Origin: Nesterenkonia massiliensis | GTDB lineage: Bacteria > Actinomycetota > Actinomycetes > Actinomycetales > Micrococcaceae | Assembly (NCBI RefSeq): GCF_000455245.1 | Contig: NZ_HG005165.1 | Span: 651,828-689,642, forward strand | Reading direction: 5' to 3' | Length of the DNA stretch: 37,815 bases | Part shown: positions 1 through 8,555 of the stretch, in pieces | Layout of the letters: each line of letters starts with the position of its first letter | How positions within the stretch are numbered: the stretch's first letter is position 1 | Program-made: the position numbers and the translations under genes | The notes under the pieces: generated by a model | Databases searched by the model: none | Told to the model about the DNA's origin: nothing | What the model saw: only the letters and a program-made list of their open reading frames with translations

Positions 1-380
1 AACGCGCCGGTATACGCGCCGGCGGAGAAGCCGATGATGTCCGGGCTGCCCAGCGGGTTGCGGGTCTGGGATTGGAAGACTGCCCCGGCAAGGGCCAGGG
101 CGGCTCCGCCGAGAATTGTGAAGACCACCCGTGGGGCGCGCCATTCCAGAATGACCCTGGAGGTACCTTCATCAGCGGTGCCCAGCAGCGCAGCCAGGGC
201 GTCGGAGGCACCCAGCATGGCGGAACCGCTGATCAGGTTCCACCAGCCCACCATCAACGCCGCCGCCAGCAGCACCAAGGTCATGATCAGGCTGCGGCGT
301 TGGATGCGCAGGCTGAAGGTGCCGCGGCGCAGGGTCCGCGAACCTGGGCCGAAAAGTGGCGGCGCAGTCTGCACGTTCAC
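1..380 (-). CDS. FecCD-family iron-siderophore ABC permease, 3' part cut by window edge
   Basis: The reading frame starts at GTG (380-378), which overlaps the TGA stop of the upstream permease by four bases, and stays open to the left edge (126 codons visible). The visible part has a basic cytoplasmic N-terminus, a hydrophobic first membrane segment (LIMTLVLLAAALMVGWW) and the family sequence RAPRVVFTILGGAALALAG followed by QTRNPLGSPDIIGFSAGAYTG, typical of FepG/FecD permeases. It would pair with the upstream permease as a heterodimeric inner-membrane channel for ferric siderophores; an ATPase gene may follow beyond the edge. The four-base overlap points to translational coupling. The family call is firm; the substrate is inferred only from the family. 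Confidence 0.88.
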   Translation of the reverse strand, partial: MNVQTAPPLFGPGSRTLRRGTFSLRIQRRSLIMTLVLLAAALMVGWWNLISGSAMLGASDALAALLGTADEGTSRVILEWRAPRVVFTILGGAALALAGAVFQSQTRNPLGSPDIIGFSAGAYTGA

Positions 381-1450
381 AGGTTTTTCACCGCCTTCCG
401 GCGGGTCAGCCAGATCAGCACCGGAGCACCGAGGAATGCGGTGACCACTCCTGCAGGAAGTTCGGAGGCCACGACCAAGCGGGCCAGGATGTCAGCGGCC
501 AGCACCAGCACCGGTGCGGCCAGCAGGCTCAGTGGAACCAACCAGCGGTGGTCAGGGCCCAGCAGCATCCGCAGCGCATGGGGCACCATGAGCCCGATGA
601 AGCTCAGCGGCCCGGCTGCCGCCGTTGCTGCACCACAGAGCAGGGTCACCGCGGCCAGCCCCGCTACTTTAGTCAGTCCGGGCCGGGCTCCGAGGGCGAC
701 GGCGGCGTCATCGCCTAGCGAGATCGCATTCAGCGCCCGCGGCAGCAGTGCGGCGATGAGTGCGCCGATCATCATGAACGGCAGCACCGCGTTGAGCTCA
801 TCCCAGCTGCGTCCCTGCAGAGAGCCCGCGGACCAGAAACGTACTTGGTCAAAGACGGTGGGCATGGCCAGAGTGACGGCGTAGCTGAGTCCGCTCAGCA
901 GTGCGCCGATGGCCACACCGGTCAGTACCAGCTTCGCGGAGCTGGCCCCGGCGTAGCCGCTGGTCCCGATCAGGTAGACCGCTACGGCGGTGATGAAGGC
1001 ACCGGCGATGGCCAGCCAGACGTGGGCGAAACCGATGGTCACCCCCATCGTGGCGGAGCCGAAGACCACTGCGGCGTAGGCTCCGGCGTTGACGCCGAGC
1101 AGCCCGGGATCCGCCAGGGGGTTGCGGGTCAGAGCTTGCATCAGCACCCCGCCCAGTCCCAGGGCTGCGCCTACAACAATGGCCAGCACAGTGCGCGGGA
1201 CTCGCCGCTCGAGGATCAGCAGTTCTGTAGTGTCCCGGGCACCTGCGGGCAGATCGCCTGCGGCCCACCGGCTCAGGGTGTCGCTGACGGTGCCTGCAGA
1301 GATACTCCCCGAGCCCACGAAGAGACTGATCCAGCTCAGTCCCAGCAGCAGCAACAGACCGCAGCCGACGACGACGAGCCGCCGCGCACCGGCTGATGCC
1401 AGCGGCAGCGGCGCAGCATCGGCGCGCGTGGGGGCGGTCTGAGCGGTCAC
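377..1450 (-). CDS. FecCD-family iron-siderophore ABC permease
   Basis: A 357-residue, very hydrophobic protein of the size usual for FepD/FecC/BtuC permeases. Family signatures are visible: RRVPRTVLAIVVGAALGLGG near residue 85, LTRNPLADPGLLGVNAGAYA near 110, and the C-terminal GPLSFIGLMVPHALRMLLG around 280, which includes the loop contacting the ATPase. The start is GTG at 1450, with GAGGA four bases upstream; a GATAGT box lies a little further up. It is the first gene of an operon with the overlapping permease gene at 380. No convincing DtxR/IdeR box was found upstream, so iron control is not shown by the sequence here. Confidence 0.92.
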   Translation of the reverse strand: MTAQTAPTRADAAPLPLASAGARRLVVVGCGLLLLLGLSWISLFVGSGSISAGTVSDTLSRWAAGDLPAGARDTTELLILERRVPRTVLAIVVGAALGLGGVLMQALTRNPLADPGLLGVNAGAYAAVVFGSATMGVTIGFAHVWLAIAGAFITAVAVYLIGTSGYAGASSAKLVLTGVAIGALLSGLSYAVTLAMPTVFDQVRFWSAGSLQGRSWDELNAVLPFMMIGALIAALLPRALNAISLGDDAAVALGARPGLTKVAGLAAVTLLCGAATAAAGPLSFIGLMVPHALRMLLGPDHRWLVPLSLLAAPVLVLAADILARLVVASELPAGVVTAFLGAPVLIWLTRRKAVKNL

Positions 1451-1564
1451 GGTTCCTCGGGTACTATCGACGAATCACAGCCGGCCTGGATTACGCAACA
1501 TGAGTTTGCCGGAATTTTTGTGAACGTAATTAAGGTACTCCTGCGTTACCGAATGCGCAAACGT

Positions 1565-1720
1565 TCAGGTCGCGGCACCGTCCTCCTCCAGGAGGTCATA
1601 GGTCAGGGTGCCGCAGTGAGCAGAACCTCCTGCGGCGGTGCTGACCTGGGTGTCACGGGTGCCGCGCAGCCAGCCGTGGTGATTCTGCTGATGCGTCGCA
1701 GATAGGATCTTCGCTGCTCC
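1565..1720 (-). pseudogene. Possible C-terminal remnant of an unidentified gene
   Basis: On the minus strand a frame without any ATG/GTG start reads AAKILSATHQQNHHGW, then LRGTRDTQVSTAAGGSAHCG and TLTYDLLEEDGAAT before a TGA at 1567-1565. The composition (Trp, His, acidic end) and third-position GC look like real coding sequence, but the beginning is missing and it lies directly after the hairpin that closes the amidohydrolase gene. I do not recognise the family. It may be the tail of a deleted gene, or chance. Confidence 0.25.
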
Positions 1721-1730
1721 GCGAATGAAT

Positions 1731-1762
1731 GCCGACTGCCGGTGAATCCACCGGCGGTCGGC
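1731..1762 (-). terminator. Hairpin terminator of the amidohydrolase gene
   Basis: The arms 1731-1744 and 1749-1762 pair over 14 positions with one mismatch and a four-base loop. The hairpin begins 3 bases after the TAA stop of the amidohydrolase gene read on the minus strand. There is no T-run, so it may act as a 3'-end stabiliser rather than a classical intrinsic terminator. Confidence 0.6.
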
Positions 1763-1765
1763 GTC

Positions 1766-3256
1766 TTAGAGCGAGTAGTGAGTGAACCGTCCGCCTAATA
1801 GCGTGGCTGCCACCGGCATGTTCCGCAGCTGGTCCCCCGTGCAGCGGTAGGGGTCACGGTCCAACACAGCTAAATCAGCGGGTGCTCCCACGCGGACTTC
1901 AGCGGGACCGCCAGTGCTGGCAGAAAGAGCTGTACCCACGGCGATGCGCTGCTCCGGATGCCAGGGCTCGCGGCCATCACGACTGCGGCTGACGGCAGCA
2001 GCGATCGCCATCCACGGATCCAGCGGCGCCACCGGTGCATCAGAGCCGAAACGCAGGGTCACTCCCGCTTCCACAAGGCTGCGCAGGGGGAAGTTCCGGG
2101 CGGTACGTCCGGGCCAGTACGCCTCCGCGACGTCACGGTCATCCATGGCATGTTCGGGCTGCACGCTCGCCGTGACGCCAAGCCGGGCGAATCGTTCAAC
2201 GTCCTCCCAGCGAAGCAGCTGGGCATGTTCGATGCCGCCGCGCATTGCAAGTTCTTCAAAGATGGTCAGGATCTCCGTATTGGCACGGTCACCAATGGCG
2301 TGAATGGCTGCGGCAATGCCTGCACCTTGAGCGGTGCGCATCAGTTCGCGCACCTGCTGCGGCGGCACAGTAGGCCCGCCGCAGGCATGAGGATGTGTGG
2401 AATCCAGCCCCGCATAGGGTTCCCAGCACCACGCGGTTCGGGTGTTCAGCGAACCATCGGAGATCACCTTCAGCGGCCCCAACCGCACCAATCCGGATTC
2501 CTCGAGCAGATCTCCGGTCCGCAGGCCGGATTTCACAGTCTGCGCCAGGTAGTCGGGCCACACTGCGGCCTCCACACGCAGCTGGTTCACCCCCTGGGCC
2601 ACCCGCTTGGGCCACAGCGAGGCGTTATCGGCGTTCTCGAACTCCACCACGCCCACAGTTCCGCGGGCTGCGGCAGCTTGGGCCGCATCCTGGTAGTCCT
2701 GCGGGGTCAGGTCAGCGGGGTCACCGAAGCGGTCCATGACCGCGAAAGACTCTGCTTCCCGCAGGATTCCGGTGTCATCGGTACGGGCCCCCACCAGCTG
2801 CTGGGCAGCGGTGTTCAGCCACATGCAGTGCAGGTCGCCGGCGATCAGCGCCACTGGATGATCACCAGTGACCGCATCGAGGTCGCTGAGCCGAGCGGGC
2901 TCAGGCCAGAGCCCATCGCGGAATCCGAAACCGACCACCGTCTTACCGGCCGGCGCCTTCTGCACTGCCTGGCGTGTCAGTTCCAGGACTTCTGCGGCAC
3001 TGCTGGTGCGGGTCAGATCGATACGCTGCCGACGGATCACCCACTGCGTGAAATGCACATGGTGATCCCACAGCCCAGGAATCAGCCAGCGCCCATCGAG
3101 GTCCACCACTTCGGCAGCGCTGTCCAGCTGCTCACCTGAGGCAGTCAGTGCCACGACGACGCCACCGGAGATCAGCACATCCGCTGAGGGGGCCTCGACC
3201 CTCTTCGCCCCACCGGGGGAAGCGATCACAGCATTCTTCAGCAGCAGCTCAGACAC
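1766..3256 (-). CDS. Metal-dependent amidohydrolase, YtcJ-like (Amidohydro_3)
   Basis: A 496-residue protein with the amidohydrolase layout: an N-terminal beta-sandwich part (LLKNAVIASPGG...VLISGGVVVAL), a metal-binding HxH at WDHHVHFTQW near residue 65, and a C-terminal FGSDAPVAPLDPW near 415 with the conserved Asp. The end returns to the beta-sandwich (ADLAVLDRDPY). Length and the long insert between HxH and later metal ligands match YtcJ-like enzymes that hydrolyse C-N bonds of unknown, often N-acyl or cyclic, substrates. The start is GTG at 3256, with AAAGAGAG upstream. It follows putA on the same strand, but an inverted repeat lies between them, so it may be a separate unit. The true substrate cannot be read from the sequence. 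Confidence 0.88.
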   Translation of the reverse strand: MSELLLKNAVIASPGGAKRVEAPSADVLISGGVVVALTASGEQLDSAAEVVDLDGRWLIPGLWDHHVHFTQWVIRRQRIDLTRTSSAAEVLELTRQAVQKAPAGKTVVGFGFRDGLWPEPARLSDLDAVTGDHPVALIAGDLHCMWLNTAAQQLVGARTDDTGILREAESFAVMDRFGDPADLTPQDYQDAAQAAAARGTVGVVEFENADNASLWPKRVAQGVNQLRVEAAVWPDYLAQTVKSGLRTGDLLEESGLVRLGPLKVISDGSLNTRTAWCWEPYAGLDSTHPHACGGPTVPPQQVRELMRTAQGAGIAAAIHAIGDRANTEILTIFEELAMRGGIEHAQLLRWEDVERFARLGVTASVQPEHAMDDRDVAEAYWPGRTARNFPLRSLVEAGVTLRFGSDAPVAPLDPWMAIAAAVSRSRDGREPWHPEQRIAVGTALSASTGGPAEVRVGAPADLAVLDRDPYRCTGDQLRNMPVAATLLGGRFTHYSL

Positions 3257-3281
3257 TCACGAACTCTCTTTCAGACAGCGG

Positions 3282-3330
3282 CATAGGTGGTTCTCCATGC
3301 ACAGCGTACTGGCCTGAAGAACCACCTATG
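3282..3330. repeat. Perfect 13-bp inverted repeat between putA and the amidohydrolase gene
   Basis: CATAGGTGGTTCT at 3282-3294 is matched exactly by its reverse complement at 3318-3330, with 23 bases between. It lies 31 bases after the putA stop and 25 bases before the amidohydrolase start on the minus strand. It could be a putA terminator with a large loop, although no T-run follows, or a two-half-site operator for the downstream gene. Confidence 0.6.
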
Positions 3331-3361
3331 ACGCCCGTCCCTGCTGCGCGGAAACCCCGGA

Positions 3362-6300
3362 TTAAAGACCGGCCTTGAGCTGAGCTGCAAGCTCATGGAA
3401 GCGCGGGCTGGGGTTGCCGAAGCGGTGCAGAGTCATCGACACCGCCTGCTCCTTGACCCAATAGCGCAGCTCAACGCGACCAGAGGCGGTCACCACGTCA
3501 TCGAGCAGCGCCACCTCCGGACGGGACGCCACCGCCTGGTGCACCTGAGACCCGAGGGTCCCCAGCACGCGCACCCGGATGCCAACGCCGGCGTCGTGAG
3601 CACCAGAGGCCAACGCCTGGGCGAACTCTTGCTCCGACTCCTGAAGCGGCTTCTCGATACCCACCACCAGCTTCTGCACCAGTTTGGCCGCCTGCTTGGC
3701 TTTCTTCTGCGACTTGGGATCCACGCTGATGCGCACCTGGGCACCTGCGGTCCGGGCAGCCAGCAAGGCGCGCAGCACCGGCGCGGGTTCTGCATCAGCC
3801 TGGACTCGCAGCAGCACAGTCTCCGGCAGATAGCGGAAGATATTGGCTTCGGCATTCATCCCGGTGTGATCCTTGGGCGTGCCGAACTCCTGAGCCCACC
3901 AGCGTGCATCGTCGGCAGCGGCAGCCTTCAGCCAGGCGAACTCCTCCGGTCCGATGACCTTCTTGGATTCGGCCTCCTCAAGCACCACCGCAGCCGGGGT
4001 GCCTTCAGCAGGAGGAGCCAGCTGAGCCGCAGTGGCAATATCGACGTCGTCGCTCCACTGCCCGAAGAGCATCACGTAGTTGGGGCCACCGGCTTTGGAT
4101 CCCAGTCCCACAGAGGACTGCTTCCAGCCGCCGAAGGACTGCCGCTGCACAATCGCACCGGTGATTCCGCGGTTCACATAAGCATTGCCCACCTGGACCT
4201 GCTCCAACCACTGTTCCACCTCGGAAACCTCCAAGGAATGGATGCCGCCGGTGAGACCGAAGTCCACCTGGTTCTGATACGCGATTGCCTGATTCAGGTC
4301 CTTGGCTTCCATGAGTCCCAGCACTGGTCCGAAGACCTCCGTCAGATGGAAGAAGCTGCCAGGCTTGACGCCGGTCTTGATGCCGGGACTCCACAGCTTG
4401 CCGGTGTCATCTAGCTGCTCCGGCTTCAGCAGCCAGGCTTCTCCCGGCTCCAGCGTGGTCAGCGCCCGGTGCAGCTTCTCGCTGGGATCCTCGGTGAGCG
4501 GACCGACTGTGGCCGAGAGGTTCTGCGGCCAGTCCACCACCATGGACTTGGCAGCATCCACCAGCTGGCGGCGGAACCGCTCCGAGTTGTAGACGCTTCC
4601 CACCAGGATGCCCAGGGACGCGGCGGAGCATTTCTGTCCGGCGTGGCCGAAGGCGGAGTTCACCAGGTCAGCCACAGCGAGGTCGCGGTCTGCAGCCGGG
4701 GTGATGATCAGGGCGTTCTTGCCCGAGGTCTCAGCGTTGATGCGCATCTGCGGCTTCCAGGAGCGGAACAGTGCGGCGGTCTCTGAGGCTCCGGTGAGGA
4801 TCACCCGGTCCACGCCGTCGTGGCTGACCAGCCGCTTGCCGGCTTCGCCTTCGAAGGGATAGACACCGTGGAGCACATCACGTGGCACACCTGCTTCCCA
4901 CAGGGCTTCCAGCAGCGCCATGGAACAATGCGGAGTCGGTGAGGAGGGCTTGTGGATCACCGCAGATCCTGCTGCCAAGGCTGCCACGGTGCCGCCAAAG
5001 GGAATGGCCAGTGGGAAGTTCCACGGCGGTGTCACCAGAACCAGGGTATCCGGGGTGAAGTTGGCATATTCCACCTTCTCCAGTTCCAGAGCGTGATGGG
5101 CGTAGTAACGGGCGAAATCAATCGCCTCGGAGACCTCAGGGTCGCTCTGCGCCACGGACTTGCCCACCTCGGCTGCCGCCAAGGAGATCAGGTGCCCCCG
5201 GCGCCGGGCCAGAATATCGGCAGCCCGGTAGAGAATGCGCGCCCGGTCAATGGCCGGGCGGGCGGCCCACTCTGCGGCTGCTGATCGAGCTCGCTCCACC
5301 AGCGGGTCGATATCCTGAAGCCCGACTTCCTCCGGTACCGGCTGGGACTTCAGCCACTGAGGCGTTGCCCGCGCCACCACCTGCTCGGCCCAGCGCTGGT
5401 TGGCCTCAAGAGCCGGGTGAGTATCGGGCTCGTTGTGGAAGGGCGGCAGCTGATCGTAGTCAGGGAGCTCTGCCTGCTCTTCAGCGGTCCGGTCCTGAGT
5501 GTGTTTCGGCGCCGGCGCGGTGTGACCGTTCTCCTGCAGAATGCCCGCCAGGGTCTGCACCGAGCTGCGGAATCGGGTTTCCTCGCGGCGGAAGACCTCA
5601 CTGCCGTTGCCGGTCTCGTCCACGTCGAGATCGAAGATCCCGGACATGAAGTTCTCACTCGCGGCATTCTCCTCCAACCGACGCACCAGATATGAGATCG
5701 CGACGTCGAACTCGGCCGGGCGCACGGCCGGTACGTAGAGCAGCAGCTGCCCGACATCGCCGCTGACGACCTCGGCCTGCTCGGCGGCCATGCCCTGGAG
5801 CATCTCGAATTCCAGTCGGCCGGCCCCGCCGTCGTTGTGCACACCGCGTGCCAGCCCCAGCAGATGGGCGAAGGCGATATCGAAGAGGTTGTGGCCGGCC
5901 ACGCCGAGCCGCACGCCGCGCATGCGCTCAGGCTGCAGCAGCCAATGCAGCACCAGCTTGTAGTTGGCGTCGGTGGCTTCCTTGGAGTCACAGGTGACAA
6001 CAGGCCAGTCGTGAATCTCCGCATGAACCCGCTCCATGGCCAGGTTCGCGCCCTTGACCAGACGGATCTTGATACCGGCACCGCCGGCGTCCACCCGGGC
6101 GTTGGCGAACTCAGCCAGCTCCTGAACTGAGGCCAGGGCATCGGGCAGATAGGCCTGGATGACGATTCCGGCCTCATAGTTTTTCATCTGCTCCATGGAC
6201 AGCAGGCGCTTGAAGACCGCGATGGTCAGCCGCAGATCCTGGTACTCCTCCATGTCCAGGTTGATGAACTTGGATCCGGCCGGGGCCTTTGCGGCCTCGG

Positions 6301-6967
6301 TGTAGAGCGGGATGAGCCGCTGCACCACATAGTCCACAGTCTCCTGGAAACCCCACATGGAGATCTGGCTGGCCACTGAGGAAACCTTGATGGAGACATA
6401 GTCGACGTCGTCGCGGCGCAGCAGCCGTACGGTGTCTTCCAGGTGCTTATCGGCTTCTTCCTCACCCAGCACTGCTTCACCCAGAAGGTTGATATTGAGC
6501 CGGTGGCCGTCCTTCTTGATCCGTGCCACGGCTTTGCCGAACTGCTTATCGCGAGCGTCCACCACCATGTGGCCGACCATCGAGCGCATCCGCTTGCGGG
6601 CCGCGGGGACCACGACGTCGGGCAGCAGTTTGCCCAGCTTCGAGCCGGCCTGGATCTGAGCCAGATCCAGCTTCTCGAGGGTGTCTGGAGCCAATGCGCC
6701 GAGTTCAGACAGTGCGGAGGCGGCCGCTTTGGTGTCCTCAGTGCGGATCACCCGGTCCACGAATCCCACAGTGAAGTCCAGGCCGGTGGGGTGAGCCAGG
6801 ACTGCGGCCAGCCGCTGCGCGGAGGGATGCGGGGTCACGCCGCAGTGCTGAGTCTGACGCAGCCAGCTGGTGACCTTTTCCACTGCGGCATCGGTGATGC
6901 TGTTCAGCTCGTTCAGCGTCTCTGGGTTCAGGTCCTGCGAGTGGGCCGGTGAAGTCTGCTCAGCCAT
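3362..6967 (-). CDS. putA: Bifunctional proline dehydrogenase / L-glutamate-gamma-semialdehyde dehydrogenase
   Basis: A 1201-residue enzyme converting proline to glutamate in two steps: FAD-dependent oxidation to pyrroline-5-carboxylate, then NAD-dependent oxidation of the semialdehyde. The proline dehydrogenase barrel spans about 130-480 (YVSIKVSS, FINLDMEEYQDL, VRLVKGANLA-like IRLVKGANLAME, and the C-terminal YLVRRLEENA flavin/substrate motif). The aldehyde dehydrogenase part spans about 515-1010, with VTPPWNFPLAIP, LTGASETAALF, and the nucleophile Cys780 in GQKCSAAS. An extra 190-residue C-terminal segment follows, as in longer PutA forms. There is no N-terminal ribbon-helix-helix domain, so it should not repress itself. 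The start ATG at 6967 has AAGGAG eight bases upstream. A divergent regulator gene lies 157 bases away. Confidence 0.95.
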   Translation of the reverse strand: MAEQTSPAHSQDLNPETLNELNSITDAAVEKVTSWLRQTQHCGVTPHPSAQRLAAVLAHPTGLDFTVGFVDRVIRTEDTKAAASALSELGALAPDTLEKLDLAQIQAGSKLGKLLPDVVVPAARKRMRSMVGHMVVDARDKQFGKAVARIKKDGHRLNINLLGEAVLGEEEADKHLEDTVRLLRRDDVDYVSIKVSSVASQISMWGFQETVDYVVQRLIPLYTEAAKAPAGSKFINLDMEEYQDLRLTIAVFKRLLSMEQMKNYEAGIVIQAYLPDALASVQELAEFANARVDAGGAGIKIRLVKGANLAMERVHAEIHDWPVVTCDSKEATDANYKLVLHWLLQPERMRGVRLGVAGHNLFDIAFAHLLGLARGVHNDGGAGRLEFEMLQGMAAEQAEVVSGDVGQLLLYVPAVRPAEFDVAISYLVRRLEENAASENFMSGIFDLDVDETGNGSEVFRREETRFRSSVQTLAGILQENGHTAPAPKHTQDRTAEEQAELPDYDQLPPFHNEPDTHPALEANQRWAEQVVARATPQWLKSQPVPEEVGLQDIDPLVERARSAAAEWAARPAIDRARILYRAADILARRRGHLISLAAAEVGKSVAQSDPEVSEAIDFARYYAHHALELEKVEYANFTPDTLVLVTPPWNFPLAIPFGGTVAALAAGSAVIHKPSSPTPHCSMALLEALWEAGVPRDVLHGVYPFEGEAGKRLVSHDGVDRVILTGASETAALFRSWKPQMRINAETSGKNALIITPAADRDLAVADLVNSAFGHAGQKCSAASLGILVGSVYNSERFRRQLVDAAKSMVVDWPQNLSATVGPLTEDPSEKLHRALTTLEPGEAWLLKPEQLDDTGKLWSPGIKTGVKPGSFFHLTEVFGPVLGLMEAKDLNQAIAYQNQVDFGLTGGIHSLEVSEVEQWLEQVQVGNAYVNRGITGAIVQRQSFGGWKQSSVGLGSKAGGPNYVMLFGQWSDDVDIATAAQLAPPAEGTPAAVVLEEAESKKVIGPEEFAWLKAAAADDARWWAQEFGTPKDHTGMNAEANIFRYLPETVLLRVQADAEPAPVLRALLAARTAGAQVRISVDPKSQKKAKQAAKLVQKLVVGIEKPLQESEQEFAQALASGAHDAGVGIRVRVLGTLGSQVHQAVASRPEVALLDDVVTASGRVELRYWVKEQAVSMTLHRFGNPSPRFHELAAQLKAGL

Positions 6968-7088
6968 GTGCTCTGCTCCTTGAGTCGTTGCAATCCACTG
7001 CCTCCATGACAGGGGGCCGGTGGGATATCAGTCCTGCCTTCAGTGTCAGCAGGGCTGGGGCAGATGAGAAGAGATATGGACCACACGC

Positions 7089-7117
7089 TGAGATAATTTG
7101 AGTCAAAACTGATTCAA
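7089..7117 (+). promoter_or_regulatory. Extended -10 promoter and inverted-repeat operator of the divergent regulator gene
   Basis: TG at 7089-7090, one base, then GATAAT at 7092-7097 forms an extended -10 box. Immediately after it, TTGAGTCA (7098-7105), four bases and TGATTCAA (7110-7117) form an 8-bp inverted repeat with one mismatch. A protein bound there would cover the expected transcription start and block the regulator gene; it could also affect putA, which reads the other way. A GntR-type dimer would suit the spacing. This is inference from the sequence. Confidence 0.5.
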
Positions 7118-7124
7118 TAGCCTG

Positions 7125-8525
7125 ATGCAGACAATGGTGCGGGGTCGCCCCCGGGTACAGGACACCGCCGATGACATCGTCGCCAGTGTGTTGGCTACGG
7201 CCGGCCCCCGGGTAGGCGGCACCGAATTTTCCACCCGCCGTATCGCCGAGCTGACCGGATTGAGTCAGACCCTGGTGAGTCGCGCAGTGCGGCGGATTCG
7301 CCATCCAGGCCAGTCCACACAGCGGCACGCAGCCACTACCGCGGCATCCCCCGCTGCCCAACGGCTTCGTCTCATGGACTTCCGCGTGGAGTACCCCCGG
7401 ATCACGCTTCAGTTCGGCACCAGTGCCAGCGCCGCAGCACCGGCGCGACGACGCTTCGAACGTCGGGCGACTGCACTGATGGCCGCCCTGTGGGTCTCCG
7501 GAGCTGCCGCCTGGACCGACCCGCCCCGGAACTCGGCTGCTGAACCCCCCAGCGCAGAACCATCGTCCCTGCGCGCTCAGTGGTCACCGGGGGCAGACTG
7601 GGAGGAGTTTCTGGCTGTTGTGGCGGCGCTGCTGGACCGTTGCGAACCCTCGGAGGCCGCCCTTCCGGGTGCACTGCTTCGGCTTCTGGCAGCGCGGGCA
7701 GGCAGAGGACTGCTGGGGGTTCATTGGCGGGCCGAGACAGAATCATCCGAAACTGATCCTATTTCTGACTCAAATCTACTTGCCGTCATGGAGTACCCCG
7801 CCCCGGACCGCTCCCCCGCCAACCGCTGGCTACCCCGGATGGAGCTCTCTGCCACTGAGCAGTTGGCCATCGCCCTGCGCAAAGAGATGATCAACTCCGG
7901 ATTCCGGCCTGGTGACCGGCTTCGTCCAGCTCTCTTCGCTCAGCGGTTAGGTCTACCACCAGCCACAGTGCGAACCGCCATGCGCCAATTGGCTGATGAC
8001 GGTCTGCTCGTGCAGTCCTCCACAGGCGCAGCCAGCAGCACGTTCCGCATCCCACGGGTGACCGGTGCTGATGTCATTGACCTCTACGCCTCCCGGCTTC
8101 ATGTGGGCATGGTGCTGTTGCGGGCCTGCGCCGCCCAGCCGCGGCACCGGCTGCTTCCTACCAGGCTGGCGCTCGGAGCACTGGAAGCTGCCGCTGCCCA
8201 AGGCACCCGCACGGATGTGGGCGAGGCTGATCTGCGCTTCCAGCAGGAGCTGGCCGAGGCCTCCGGCTTGCGGCAGTCGGCACGCAGCTTCCACGCGCTC
8301 ACCCTGCGCGTCAGGATGTTCATCGCTGTGCTGCAGCTGGACTACACCCCCGCCGTCGACCGTCTCCTCCGAGATGACCGGCGGATCCTTACTGCAGTTA
8401 TGGAGGGACGGGGTGATGCAGCGGTCCGCCTCTGGCGTGGCAAACTCGATAACGCGGTACGGCATATGTCCGCACTGGCTCCGGAATCCTTCGATGCCGC
8501 TCTATGGGACCGCCTGGCCCGCTGA
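7125..8525 (+). CDS. GntR-type (FCD) regulator with an extra N-terminal helix-turn-helix; likely controls putA
   Basis: A 466-residue protein, almost twice the length of a normal FadR-type regulator. An N-terminal helix-turn-helix is visible at about 35-57 (STRRIAELTGLSQTLVSRAV), then a long Ala/Pro-rich region. A GntR winged helix follows at about 240-305 (LAIALRKEMINSGFRPGDRL, LPPATVRTAMRQLADDGLL), then an all-helical ligand-binding FCD-like part to 450. It is transcribed divergently from putA, with a 157-base gap, so it is probably a proline-responsive regulator of putA and of itself. The start is uncertain: ATG at 7125 or 7134, neither with a clear ribosome binding site. A copy of the TGACTCAA half-site lies inside the gene at 7766-7773. 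Confidence 0.8.
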   Translation: MQTMVRGRPRVQDTADDIVASVLATAGPRVGGTEFSTRRIAELTGLSQTLVSRAVRRIRHPGQSTQRHAATTAASPAAQRLRLMDFRVEYPRITLQFGTSASAAAPARRRFERRATALMAALWVSGAAAWTDPPRNSAAEPPSAEPSSLRAQWSPGADWEEFLAVVAALLDRCEPSEAALPGALLRLLAARAGRGLLGVHWRAETESSETDPISDSNLLAVMEYPAPDRSPANRWLPRMELSATEQLAIALRKEMINSGFRPGDRLRPALFAQRLGLPPATVRTAMRQLADDGLLVQSSTGAASSTFRIPRVTGADVIDLYASRLHVGMVLLRACAAQPRHRLLPTRLALGALEAAAAQGTRTDVGEADLRFQQELAEASGLRQSARSFHALTLRVRMFIAVLQLDYTPAVDRLLRDDRRILTAVMEGRGDAAVRLWRGKLDNAVRHMSALAPESFDAALWDRLAR

Positions 8526-8555
8526 GCTGTGGACCCGCTAACTTAGGGAGAAGCT

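Larger units (their letters stand above)
1451..1765. other. Intergenic stretch without an intact gene
   Basis: This 315-base gap separates the permease operon from the amidohydrolase gene, both on the minus strand. It holds the permease promoter region, a possible C-terminal gene remnant on the minus strand (about 1565-1720) and the hairpin after the amidohydrolase gene (1731-1762). The plus-strand open frame here is rich in Arg/Val/Gly and has no ribosome binding site. Confidence 0.6.

Noticed and set aside
1510-1560. Possible DtxR/IdeR iron box near TTAAGGTA...GTTACC upstream of the permease operon
   Set aside because: The two half-sites are eleven bases apart between GGT and ACC, whereas the known box has seven, and the middle does not match.
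7098-7117. HspR (HAIR) site before the putA regulator
   Set aside because: The spacing is eight rather than seven bases and one arm has a mismatch; a GntR-type site fits the neighbouring gene better.
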